A DNA stretch of 64,000 nt from Mesorhizobium sp. (GCA_004017275.1 SAKE01000007.1:124001-188000), one strand, 5' to 3'; shown: positions 52,950 to 61,135, counted from the first letter of the stretch. Program-made: numbers and translations. Notes: a model not told the origin generated them from the letters alone.

Positions 52950-53568
52950 GACCATTCCTGCCAAAGATGGGCCAGCGGTTACCCAGGCCACCCTGGTCAA
53001 GAAGGCAGCCCCGAAATCCGACTACAAACCGGCCGACGTGTCGCCGCAGCGGCGCGTCCAGCGCTCCTTCGCGGTCCGGCTCTGGTCGATCAGACATTCG
53101 CGCCTGCTCGAATGGTTCTATGCCAGGTTTGCCGACATGTTTCTGCTCCTTCATCCCCTGTGGAAGGGCATAGGCTACGGCCGCGTCGAAGGGCCGATCA
53201 CATTCGTCGAAAAGCGCGTCAAGGGCTTCATGTTCGACTGCCGCATGTGCGGCCAGTGCATATTGTCCTCGACCGGCATGTCTTGCCCGATGAACTGCCC
53301 CAAGCAACTACGCAACGGTCCTTGCGGCGGTGTCCGCGCCAACGGCAATTGCGAGGTTGAGCCTGATATGCCTTGCGTCTGGGTCAAGGCATGGGAGGGC
53401 TCGCAGAACATGGTGCACAGCGACAGGATCCTGACCGTGCAGAAGCCGGTCGACCAGTCGCTGCGCGAAACCTCGGCCTGGCTTCGGGTGACCGCACAGG
53501 CTGCCGCCGCGCGCGAAGCAGCCGCTGCCGCCAAGAATGGGACGGCAAACACCGGGGCATCGGCATGA
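52942..53568 (+). CDS. MetV-like Cys-rich partner of methylenetetrahydrofolate reductase
   Basis: This 208-residue protein has a central domain with eight Cys at residues 100, 103, 106, 115, 119, 128, 137 and 145 (MFDCRMCGQC, MSCPMNCPKQL, RNGPCGGV). This is the domain named 'methylene-tetrahydrofolate reductase C terminal', found separately as MetV in acetogens where it contacts MetF. It is probably an Fe-S or zinc protein. The C-terminus is a long Ala-rich tail. Overlaps of 8 and 4 bases with its neighbours indicate tight coupling with metF. Confidence 0.8.
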   Translation: MSETIPAKDGPAVTQATLVKKAAPKSDYKPADVSPQRRVQRSFAVRLWSIRHSRLLEWFYARFADMFLLLHPLWKGIGYGRVEGPITFVEKRVKGFMFDCRMCGQCILSSTGMSCPMNCPKQLRNGPCGGVRANGNCEVEPDMPCVWVKAWEGSQNMVHSDRILTVQKPVDQSLRETSAWLRVTAQAAAAREAAAAAKNGTANTGASA

Positions 53569-54656
53569 TCGGACGCCAGCTCGACGAGAACCCGGCCGGC
53601 ATCCATCTGCCGCTCGACCCCCTGCCCGGCCACACCTCGCGCGGCCGGCTGGAACGCGTGCTGCGGCGCGGCGAATTCGCCGTCACCACGGAGCTCAATC
53701 CGCCTGACAGCGCCGATCCGGAAGACGTCTATAACCGGGCCAAGATTTTCGACGGTTGGGTCGACGCGATCAACGCTGTCGATGCGTCGGGCGCCAATTG
53801 CCACATGTCGTCAGTCGGCATCTGCGCACTTTTGACCCGCATGGGCTATGCGCCGATCATGCAAATCGCCTGCCGCGATAAAAACCGCATCGCCATCCAG
53901 GGCGACGTGCTGGGCGGGGCTGCGATGGGCGTCGCCAACATGCTGTGCCTCACCGGCGACGGCGTGCAGGCCGGCGACCAGCCCGGCGCCAAGCCGGTGT
54001 TCGACCTCGACTGCATGTCGCTGCTCGAGACCTGCCGCATCATGCGCGACAATGGCAAGTTCCTGTCCGGCCGCAAGCTGACGACGCCGCCGCAGCTTTT
54101 CCTGGGTGCCGCGATCAATCCTTTCGCGCCGCCGATCGACTTCCGCCCGCATCGGCTGGGCAAGAAGATCGCCGCCGGTGCACAATTCGTGCAGAGCCAG
54201 TATTGCTTCGACGTGCCGATGTTCCGCACCTACATGCAAAAGGTGCGCGACCTCGGCTACACCGAAAAATGCTTCATCCTGGTTGGCGTCGGACCGCTCG
54301 CCTCGGCCAAGACGGCCAAGTGGATCCGCTCCAACGTGCCGGGCATCCATATTCCCGACTCGGTTATCAAGCGGCTGGAAGGCGCCCAGGACCAGAAGAA
54401 GGAAGGCAAGCAGCTCTGTATCGACATCATCAACGAGGTGAAGGAAATATCAGGCGTTTCCGGCGTCCACGTGATGGCCTATCGGCAGGAGGAATATGTC
54501 GCCGAGATCGTCGATGAATCGGGCGTGCTGAAGGGCCGCCAGCCATGGAAACGCGAGATCCGTCGCGACGACCAGATGGTCGCCGACCGGCTCGACAGCA
54601 TATTGCACGACGACATTACCGAAACGCAGGTGGACATGGTGAAGACCGCGCACTGA
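53565..54656 (+). CDS. Methylenetetrahydrofolate reductase (MetF-type)
   Basis: This 363-residue TIM-barrel FAD protein has the MetF family motif FAVTTELNPPDSADPEDV near residue 40 and the segment NMLCLTGDGVQAGD. The ATG overlaps the MetV-like stop as ATGA. It interconverts methylene- and methyl-THF. In this operon it may run in the oxidative direction, feeding methyl groups from the corrinoid route into the folate pool; that direction is inference. A housekeeping metF is probably elsewhere. Confidence 0.88.
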   Translation: MIGRQLDENPAGIHLPLDPLPGHTSRGRLERVLRRGEFAVTTELNPPDSADPEDVYNRAKIFDGWVDAINAVDASGANCHMSSVGICALLTRMGYAPIMQIACRDKNRIAIQGDVLGGAAMGVANMLCLTGDGVQAGDQPGAKPVFDLDCMSLLETCRIMRDNGKFLSGRKLTTPPQLFLGAAINPFAPPIDFRPHRLGKKIAAGAQFVQSQYCFDVPMFRTYMQKVRDLGYTEKCFILVGVGPLASAKTAKWIRSNVPGIHIPDSVIKRLEGAQDQKKEGKQLCIDIINEVKEISGVSGVHVMAYRQEEYVAEIVDESGVLKGRQPWKREIRRDDQMVADRLDSILHDDITETQVDMVKTAH

Positions 54657-54699
54657 CCGCGCGGACCACCACCCGCTCGCTTGAACGAAACCAGACAAC

Positions 54700-54721
54700 G
54701 ATATAAAGAAATCTTTATATC
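54700..54721. promoter_or_regulatory. Perfect palindromic operator before the methyl-THF transferase gene
   Basis: Two 10-base arms, GATATAAAGA and TCTTTATATC, are perfectly complementary and separated by AA. They lie 17 bases before the coding start and overlap TATAAA/TATATC boxes that could be a -10. The site matches 18 of 22 positions of the one before bmt at 35253. A repressor sensing methionine-cycle state, such as the ArsR-type SahR, is a candidate. Confidence 0.7.
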
Positions 54722-54737
54722 ACGGCGGAGAGACTTC

Positions 54738-55712
54738 ATGACCCGTACCATCGTCGCCTCGGCGACACGAGAAATCATCATCGGCTTCGACCAGCCCTTC
54801 TGCGTGATTGGCGAACGCATCAACCCGACCGGTCGCAAGAAGCTGGCCGCCGAGATGATCGCGGGCAATTTCGAGACCGTCATCAGGGACGCACTCGAGC
54901 AGGCAGCCTGTGGCGCCACCATGCTCGACGTCAACGCCGGCGTTACATCAGTCAACCCGAACGAGACCGAGCCTGGCCTTTTGGTGCAGACGCTGGAGAT
55001 CGTGCAAGGGCTGGTCGACCTGCCCCTGTCGATCGATAGCTCGGTCACCGCCGCGATCGAGGCAGCACTCAAGGTCGCCAAAGGACGCCCGCTGGTCAAC
55101 TCTGTCACCGGCGAGGAAGAAAAGCTCGAAGCCATCCTGCCGCTGGTCAAGAAATACAACGTACCGGTCGTTGCCATCTCCAACGACGAGACCGGCATTT
55201 CGATGGATCCGGACGTCCGCTTCGCCGTCGCCAAGAAGATCGTCGAGCGCTGCGCCGATTTCGGCATTCCGGCGCATGACGTGGTCGTCGATCCGCTGGT
55301 CATGCCGATCGGCGCGCTGGGCGATGCCGGCCGCCAGGTGTTCGCGCTGCTGCGCCGCCTGCGCGAAGAGCTCAAGGTCAACACCACTTGCGGCCTTTCC
55401 AACATCTCCTTTGGCCTGCCGCATCGCCACGGCATCAACGCCGCTTTCATCCCGATGGTGATCGGCGCCGGCATGACCTCGGCGATCATGAACCCGGTGC
55501 GCCCGCAGGAAATGGAAGCCGTGCGCGGCGCCAATGTGCTGAACGGCACCGACGAGAACTGCACCAACTGGATCCGCACCTACAAGGACTACAAGCCGGC
55601 CGAAGGCGGCCAGGCCGTTGCCGCCCCAACGCAAGTCAATGCGCCGGGCGACGGCGCCAACAACGGTGGTCGCCGCCGTGGCGGTCGTGAAGCCCGGATG
55701 GGCCGGGGATAA
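54738..55712 (+). CDS. Methyltetrahydrofolate:corrinoid methyltransferase-like pterin-binding protein
   Basis: This 324-residue TIM-barrel of the pterin-binding (MeTr/MtvA/AcsE-like) family shows GERINPTGRKKLAAEM at the start, MLDVNAG, LSIDSSV, NSVTGEEEK and CGLSNISFGLPHR. It should transfer methyl groups between the corrinoid protein and tetrahydrofolate. The last 20 residues form a low-complexity Gly/Arg tail (GGRRRGGREARMGRG). GGAGAG precedes the ATG. A palindromic operator lies just upstream, so this gene starts its own transcription unit ahead of the reactivator. Confidence 0.9.
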   Translation: MTRTIVASATREIIIGFDQPFCVIGERINPTGRKKLAAEMIAGNFETVIRDALEQAACGATMLDVNAGVTSVNPNETEPGLLVQTLEIVQGLVDLPLSIDSSVTAAIEAALKVAKGRPLVNSVTGEEEKLEAILPLVKKYNVPVVAISNDETGISMDPDVRFAVAKKIVERCADFGIPAHDVVVDPLVMPIGALGDAGRQVFALLRRLREELKVNTTCGLSNISFGLPHRHGINAAFIPMVIGAGMTSAIMNPVRPQEMEAVRGANVLNGTDENCTNWIRTYKDYKPAEGGQAVAAPTQVNAPGDGANNGGRRRGGREARMGRG

Positions 55713-55733
55713 GCGCGCAAGGACAAAGTTTTC

Positions 55734-56084
55734 TTGACAGATCAAGAGCGAAAAAGACTTGGAATACCGGACTGGAAGATAGGTCTTCGTGCAGCTTTTT
55801 GTGTCGTACTCATGCTTCTGTCTGGCTCTTACGCATTCGGCTACAAGAGTCATGAATACCTGCGGTATTTTGATCTGTGTATCTACGCGACGTGCATAAT
55901 AATGATTGCACTGATTGTCGTGCCTCTATTGCTGAGTACAATTCCCACAAGGATGTTGGACCAGCAGAGATTGGACAATTTCTCCGTATTTTGGCTTCGG
56001 TGGTACCCTTTGCCACTCATTGCCTCCTTTCTGGCAAGCCTCGCATATGTGAAATCTTTTCCCAGTGCCGGCTTCGTCGAGTAA
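55734..56084 (+). CDS. A/T-rich three-helix membrane protein of unknown function
   Basis: This 116-residue protein has three hydrophobic segments (about residues 18-36, 49-72 and 92-108) and a TTG start; no family is recognised. Its base composition is clearly lower in GC than its neighbours, with many codons such as ATA and TTA-type choices. It lies between the methyl-THF transferase and the corrinoid reactivator, with only 21 and 7 bases of gap. It may be a recent insertion or a membrane partner. The start is uncertain. Confidence 0.55.
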   Translation: MTDQERKRLGIPDWKIGLRAAFCVVLMLLSGSYAFGYKSHEYLRYFDLCIYATCIIMIALIVVPLLLSTIPTRMLDQQRLDNFSVFWLRWYPLPLIASFLASLAYVKSFPSAGFVE

Positions 56085-56091
56085 TGAAAAC

Positions 56092-58182
56092 ATGAATTCA
56101 CCTGCCAACATCACCGACCCGCTCGTGCTGTTCATGCCGTCGGGCAAGCGCGGGCGTTTTCCGGTCGGAACGCCGGTGCTCGATGCCGCGCGCCAGCTCG
56201 GCGTCTATGTCGAAAGCGTCTGCGGTGGACGTGCCACGTGCGGACGCTGTCAGATCGAAGTGCAGGAAGGCAATTTCGCCAAGCACAAGATCGTTTCCTC
56301 CAACGACCACATCACGCCCAAGGGCGCCAAGGAAGAGCGCTATGAGCGTGTCCGCGGCCTGCCCGAACGGCGCCGCCTCTCCTGCTCGGCGCAGATCCTC
56401 GGCGACCTCGTCATCGACGTGCCGCAGGACACGGTCATCAACGCGCAGACCATCCGCAAGGATGCCGACACCAGGGTCATCGCTCGCGATGCGGCGATCC
56501 GCATGTGCTATGTCGAGATCGAAGAACCCGACATGCACAATCCATCAGGCGATCTCGACCGTCTGAAGATCGCGCTGATGCACGACTGGGGCCTGAAAAG
56601 CCTCGATTTCGATTTTTACCTGCTGCCGCAGGTGCAGGGCATCTTGCGCAAGGGCAACTGGACAGCCACCGCCGCCATCTACAAGGATGCCGACAACGAG
56701 ACAGCGCGCGTCGTGGCACTGTGGCCGGGCCTCAAGAACGAGGCCTATGGGCTCGCCTGCGACATCGGCTCGACCACCATTGCCATGCATCTGGTGTCGC
56801 TGCTGTCGGGCCGCGTTGCCGCCTCGTCGGGCACGTCGAACCCGCAGATCCGGTTCGGCGAGGATCTGATGAGCCGCGTCTCCTATGTGATGATGAACCC
56901 GGACGGACGCGAGGGAATGACGGTCGCCGTGCGCGAGGCGATTTCCGGCCTCGTCGACAAGGTCTGTGCCGAAGGCAATGTCCAGCGCAACGACATCCTG
57001 GATTCCGTCTTCGTCGGCAATCCGATCATGCACCATCTGTTCCTCGGCATCGATCCGACCGAGCTCGGCGGCGCGCCCTTCGCGCTCGCTGTTTCGGGCG
57101 CCGTGCACATCAAGGCATCCGACATAGGCCTGAAGCTCAACCAGGGCGCCAGGCTCTACATGCTGCCTTGCATCGCCGGCCATGTCGGCGCCGATGCGGC
57201 GGCGGTGACGCTGTCGGAAGGCCCGCATCGCCAGGACGAGATGATGCTGATCGTCGATGTCGGCACCAATGCCGAGATCGTGCTCGGCAATCGTGCGCGG
57301 GTCGTGGCTGCTTCATCTCCCACCGGCCCGGCCTTCGAGGGTGCCGAAATCTCCGGCGGCCAGCGCGCCGCGCCCGGCGCCATCGAGCGTGTACGCATCG
57401 ATCCCGACACGCTGGAGCCGAAATACCGCGTCATCGGCTCGGAACTGTGGTCCGACGAGCCGGGTTTCCTGGAGAGCGTCCAGGCGACCGGCGTCACCGG
57501 CATCTGCGGCTCCGGCATCATCGAAGTGGTGGCGGAAATGTACCTCGCCGGCATCATTTCCGAGGATGGCGTCATCGACGGCGGACTTTCGGCCCGCTCG
57601 CCGCGCGTCACCGCCAACGGCCGCACCTTCTCCTACGTGCTGAAGGAAGGCTCCGCCGCATTGAAGGAAGATGGGCCGAAGATCACCATCACCCAGACCG
57701 ACGTGCGCGCCATTCAACTCGCCAAGGCAGCGCTCTACGCCGGCACCAAGCTGTTGATGGAAAAGCAGAACACCGAGCATGTCGACCGCATCCACTTCGC
57801 CGGCGCCTTCGGCTCCTTTATCGACCCGAAATACGCCATGGTGCTCGGCCTGATCCCGGATTGCGACCTCGACAAGGTTTCGGCGGTCGGCAACGCCGCC
57901 GGTGCCGGCGCGCGCATGGCGCTGCTCAATCGCGGCTATCGCCGCGAGATCGAGGACACGGTCAGCAAGATCGAGAAGATCGAGACGGCGTTGGAACCGA
58001 AATTCCAGGAGCATTTCGTCTACGCCATGGCGCTGCCCAACAAGGTCGATCCGTTCCCGAAACTGTCGGCGGCGGTGAAACTGCCACCGCGCAAGACGGT
58101 CAGCGAGGACGGCGTCGCCGGCGACGCCGCCCCGCGCCGGCGTTCGCGCGAAGGCCACGCCGCCAGGCGTGGGCGGGAATAA
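56092..58182 (+). CDS. RACo-type reductive activator of corrinoid proteins (ASKHA domain, DUF4445)
   Basis: This 696-residue protein has an N-terminal [2Fe-2S] ferredoxin domain (Cys44, Cys50, Cys53 and Cys98) and a large ASKHA-type ATPase domain with YGLACDIGSTTIAMHL and MLIVDVGTNAEIVLGN. Such enzymes reduce inactive Co(II) corrinoid back to Co(I) at the expense of ATP. This is required for any corrinoid methyltransferase system, especially in air. The C-terminus is Arg-rich (PRRRSREGHAARRGRE). The start at 56092 gives the normal ferredoxin N-terminus. Confidence 0.92.
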   Translation: MNSPANITDPLVLFMPSGKRGRFPVGTPVLDAARQLGVYVESVCGGRATCGRCQIEVQEGNFAKHKIVSSNDHITPKGAKEERYERVRGLPERRRLSCSAQILGDLVIDVPQDTVINAQTIRKDADTRVIARDAAIRMCYVEIEEPDMHNPSGDLDRLKIALMHDWGLKSLDFDFYLLPQVQGILRKGNWTATAAIYKDADNETARVVALWPGLKNEAYGLACDIGSTTIAMHLVSLLSGRVAASSGTSNPQIRFGEDLMSRVSYVMMNPDGREGMTVAVREAISGLVDKVCAEGNVQRNDILDSVFVGNPIMHHLFLGIDPTELGGAPFALAVSGAVHIKASDIGLKLNQGARLYMLPCIAGHVGADAAAVTLSEGPHRQDEMMLIVDVGTNAEIVLGNRARVVAASSPTGPAFEGAEISGGQRAAPGAIERVRIDPDTLEPKYRVIGSELWSDEPGFLESVQATGVTGICGSGIIEVVAEMYLAGIISEDGVIDGGLSARSPRVTANGRTFSYVLKEGSAALKEDGPKITITQTDVRAIQLAKAALYAGTKLLMEKQNTEHVDRIHFAGAFGSFIDPKYAMVLGLIPDCDLDKVSAVGNAAGAGARMALLNRGYRREIEDTVSKIEKIETALEPKFQEHFVYAMALPNKVDPFPKLSAAVKLPPRKTVSEDGVAGDAAPRRRSREGHAARRGRE

Positions 58183-58366
58183 GCGGTCGCCAGGCCACCG
58201 CCTTTCCAAACTCATTTGCATGCAAATGTTTCCGGATCGCCCGATCCGGAAACCGAAACGCTGTTTTCGTGAAATCCGCCAGATACATGGCAGGCGCATT
58301 CAAGCGGCATCGAACGGCAGGCAGAAGATCGCTTTCCGCCGCCGCAACGCTCCAAGGGAGACAACA

Positions 58367-58552
58367 ATGTCGATGCTCGAAAGCCTTGGCCGCTATGGCG
58401 CGGCCATCAGGAATGCCCACGACCACAACAAGGCTCGGCGCCTGCTGAACAGCCTGCCGCCGGAAATCCAGAAGGATATCGGCTGGCCGGTGTCGCCGCG
58501 ATCCAGTGAAAAGGCGTCCCTCATCAGCGCTATCTGGAGCGCCGCGCGCTGA
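58367..58552 (+). CDS. DUF1127-family small protein (first copy)
   Basis: This 61-residue protein has the DUF1127 pattern LLNSLPPEIQKDIGWP, a short helix followed by the conserved DIGWP. GGGAG lies about 8 bases before the ATG. Short DUF1127 proteins in rhizobia affect RNA and phosphate metabolism, but this one is of the longer, divergent kind with no proven role. A second copy lies at 60894. Confidence 0.75.
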   Translation: MSMLESLGRYGAAIRNAHDHNKARRLLNSLPPEIQKDIGWPVSPRSSEKASLISAIWSAAR

Positions 58553-58784
58553 TGACCTTCGCCGACAAATGCAAATTGCTCGGCAAGCGCCGGGAATCTC
58601 GCATGCCCCGGCGACCACCAGCAACCGGCTGCGTGCCGCACTTTTACCGCGCCGCTGACCATCACGGCGCGGATCACACCACCGTGTAGACGCAGCGCAA
58701 ATCTTGACATTTTCGGCCACGGCACGATCTTCGGAGATAGTGGGGGTTCTCTTAGTCGGCTTTGGCCGAAGTTCGTGTATCCGC

Positions 58785-59738
58785 ATGCCAAGCTTGAAAA
58801 GCCATGTCGTGTCTTTCGTCCTGCGGCACAGCCGCAAGCAGGCGTTTGCCAGCCCGGAAAACCTGCAGCGCTGGATCGCTGCCGCGCGCAAGACCGAGAA
58901 CCACCGACCGCCTGCCTCTCTGCATCAGCGTCTCGACATCCAGACACACACCATAGACGGCTTTCCGGTCTACGAAATCGCTCCCAGAGACGGCGAGCAG
59001 AAGCGGATTCTCTACCTGCACGGCGGCGCCTATGTCTTTGAAATCACGCCCTATCATTGGCACCTGATCTCCGACATGGCCGACCGGCTGGGCTACGGAA
59101 TCACCGTGCCGATCTATCCCATCGCCCCCGAACACGATTTCCACGCCATGTTTGGCATGGTTGGCGATGTCTACCGGCAGATGCTCGCCGAGACGGAAGC
59201 CGAAGACATCGTCTTCATGGGCGATTCCGCTGGCGGCAACATGGCCGTGGTGCTGACCATGATGGCCGCCGAAGAGGGCCTGTCCCTGCCATCGCGTCAT
59301 GTGCTTATTTCACCCGGGCTTGACGTGTCGCTCACCAATCCCGCAGTGTTCGAGGCGGAACGCAACGATCCCTGGCTGGGCATTCCCGGCGGCCGGGAGG
59401 CAATTCGTTTGTACAGTGCCGGCATCGATCCCAGCGACTGGCACATCAGCCCGGTCTACGGCGATCTGTCGGTGCTGCCGAAAACGCTGCTGTTGACCGG
59501 CTCACGCGATCTTCTGACCCCCGACAATCTGATCTTCGCAGAGAAAGCGCGTGCCGTCGGCGTCGAGGTCGATGTCGTCCATGAGGAAGGCATGTTCCAC
59601 GTCTGGCCGTTGATTGACATGCCGGAATCCCGCCGCGCCCGCCAGCACATCGTCGCGTTTCTCAGCGAGAGCCCCTCGCCGATCAGGCAAGACACGAGAA
59701 CGATATTCGAAGCGCCCTCCGCCGAGGCGGCGGAGTAG
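58785..59738 (+). CDS. Alpha/beta hydrolase of the hormone-sensitive lipase family
   Basis: This roughly 317-residue enzyme has the oxyanion motif YLHGGAYVF, the nucleophile elbow MGDSAGGNMA, an Asp in GSRDLLTPDN and a His in EGMFHVWPL. It lacks a clear signal peptide. Esterases of this family act on short acyl esters. The ATG at 58785 begins MPSLKSHVV; earlier starts add an unlikely extension. It is flanked by the DUF1127 gene and a convergent LysR gene. Confidence 0.85.
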   Translation: MPSLKSHVVSFVLRHSRKQAFASPENLQRWIAAARKTENHRPPASLHQRLDIQTHTIDGFPVYEIAPRDGEQKRILYLHGGAYVFEITPYHWHLISDMADRLGYGITVPIYPIAPEHDFHAMFGMVGDVYRQMLAETEAEDIVFMGDSAGGNMAVVLTMMAAEEGLSLPSRHVLISPGLDVSLTNPAVFEAERNDPWLGIPGGREAIRLYSAGIDPSDWHISPVYGDLSVLPKTLLLTGSRDLLTPDNLIFAEKARAVGVEVDVVHEEGMFHVWPLIDMPESRRARQHIVAFLSESPSPIRQDTRTIFEAPSAEAAE

Positions 59739-59772
59739 CGCCTTCTATTCTGGATCGGCCCGCGCCGGCGGA

Positions 59773-60672
59773 TCAAAACTTGCCGGTTTCCCGGAACACT
59801 TCGAAGGTTGCGCGGATGTGGTCGGCGACGGCCTTGACCGGCGCGCTGGCGTCCGGTGCCACCACCATCGCCAGATTGTAGGTGCCGATGTCGGGCATGC
59901 CGTCCTTCGGGCAGAGCTCGACCATGTCGTTGCCTAGGAAAGATTTCGGCAACGGCGCCACGGCGAGATCGGACATGATCGCGGCGCGCTGGCCGGCTGT
60001 GTGCGCACTCATATAGGCGATGCGATAGTTGCGGCCCTCACGGCCAAGCGCATCGAGCGCTCCGGCCCGCCAGGCGCAGCCCTCTTCCCACAGCGATACC
60101 GGCAAGGGCTCGCGTAGATGCGCGCAGCCGCCCTTGGCGCCGGCCCAGACGATCGGCTCGGTCAGCAGCACCTCGGCGCCGAGAGCGCTGGTCTTGTAGG
60201 AATTGGTCAACAGCGTGATGTCGAGCGCACGGTCGTCCATGCGCCGGCGCAGATTGCTGCTCTGGTCGATGGTAACGTCGACGGCGATCGACGGATGCGA
60301 CTGCGCGAAACGCTTCAGCACATGCGGCAGCACGCGCTCGCCGTAATCGTCCGGCGAACCAAGCCGCACCACACCGACAATCTCGGGAATGATGAACTTC
60401 GACACCACCTCGCGGTTGATCGACAGCAGCCGGCGGGCGTAGCCGAGCAGCATCTCGCCATCCGTGGTCAGCGACACTGAGCGCGCGTCACGCGCGAACA
60501 CAGAGCGGCCAAGAATATCCTCCAGCTTCTTGATCTGCATGGAGACGGCCGACGGCGTGCGGAAGACGGCATTGGCGGCAGTGGTGAAGCTGCCGGTCTC
60601 GGCAATCGCCACGAAAGTGCGCAAAACGTCAAGATCAAGCAGTGGCAGTGGATGATTGAGCGGGGCGTTCAT
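59773..60672 (-). CDS. LysR-family transcriptional regulator
   Basis: This 299-residue protein has an N-terminal winged HTH (residues 13-70, VLRTFVAIAETGSFTTAANA) and a C-terminal type 2 periplasmic-like effector domain. It is convergent with the hydrolase gene and divergent from the second DUF1127 gene. The divergent region has a T-N11-A type box. The target might be the DUF1127 gene; the effector is unknown. Confidence 0.9.
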   Translation of the reverse strand: MNAPLNHPLPLLDLDVLRTFVAIAETGSFTTAANAVFRTPSAVSMQIKKLEDILGRSVFARDARSVSLTTDGEMLLGYARRLLSINREVVSKFIIPEIVGVVRLGSPDDYGERVLPHVLKRFAQSHPSIAVDVTIDQSSNLRRRMDDRALDITLLTNSYKTSALGAEVLLTEPIVWAGAKGGCAHLREPLPVSLWEEGCAWRAGALDALGREGRNYRIAYMSAHTAGQRAAIMSDLAVAPLPKSFLGNDMVELCPKDGMPDIGTYNLAMVVAPDASAPVKAVADHIRATFEVFRETGKF

Positions 60673-60694
60673 GGGAACCGACCTTCAATTTTTC

Positions 60695-60709
60695 TGATAC
60701 AAAGCATCA
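60695..60709. promoter_or_regulatory. Candidate LysR-type box
   Basis: TGAT-N7-ATCA (15 bases) is a T-N11-A-type inverted repeat that lies 22 bases before the LysR start, where such regulators usually bind. Confidence 0.5.
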
Positions 60710-60893
60710 TTCCATTTCGTTTGATTGAACATCAGATTGGGAGGATAGTCAACTCCATCGAAGCAGGTAGCTGCCACAAGCAGCCATGAAACGACCTCGA
60801 CACAGACCTGCATTCGACACGAAATGAAACTGAAACAAACCCGACGTAACCAACTCGCTGTCTGGCACTCGCCAGCCACCAAAGGAGAATGAA

Positions 60894-61079
60894 ATGTCTA
60901 TCCTGTCGTCCCTCGGTCGGATCGCGACCGAATTCAGCGCGGCCCGCGCCCGCTACCAGACCGAGCGCGCCATCCGCTCCCTGCCGATCGAACTGCAGAA
61001 GGATGTTGGCTGGCCTGGAGCGTCCGACACCAAGACCGGCACTCGCAATGGCGTGGGATCCTGGGCTGGAGCAAAGTAA
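60894..61079 (+). CDS. DUF1127-family small protein (second copy)
   Basis: This 61-residue protein has the same length and pattern as the copy at 58367: ARARYQTERAIRSLPIELQK followed by DVGWPG. AAAGGAG precedes the ATG, and a terminator follows. It is divergent from the LysR gene. The two copies differ enough that they are not a recent duplication. Confidence 0.75.
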   Translation: MSILSSLGRIATEFSAARARYQTERAIRSLPIELQKDVGWPGASDTKTGTRNGVGSWAGAK

Positions 61080-61101
61080 ATCGTGTGTATCATGTGCTGA
61101 A

Positions 61102-61135
61102 GGCCTGCCGCGCGAACAAGCCCGGCAGGCTTTCT
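61102..61135 (+). terminator. Terminator after the second DUF1127 gene
   Basis: GCCTGCCG (61103-61110) pairs with CGGCAGGC (61123-61130) around a 12-base loop and runs into TTTCT, about 25 bases after the stop codon. Confidence 0.7.

Noticed and set aside
56505..58448. Plus-strand frame of about 640 codons overlapping the RACo gene in another phase
   Set aside because: Composition is Arg-rich with no recognisable domain, whereas the RACo frame has all its Fe-S and ATPase motifs.
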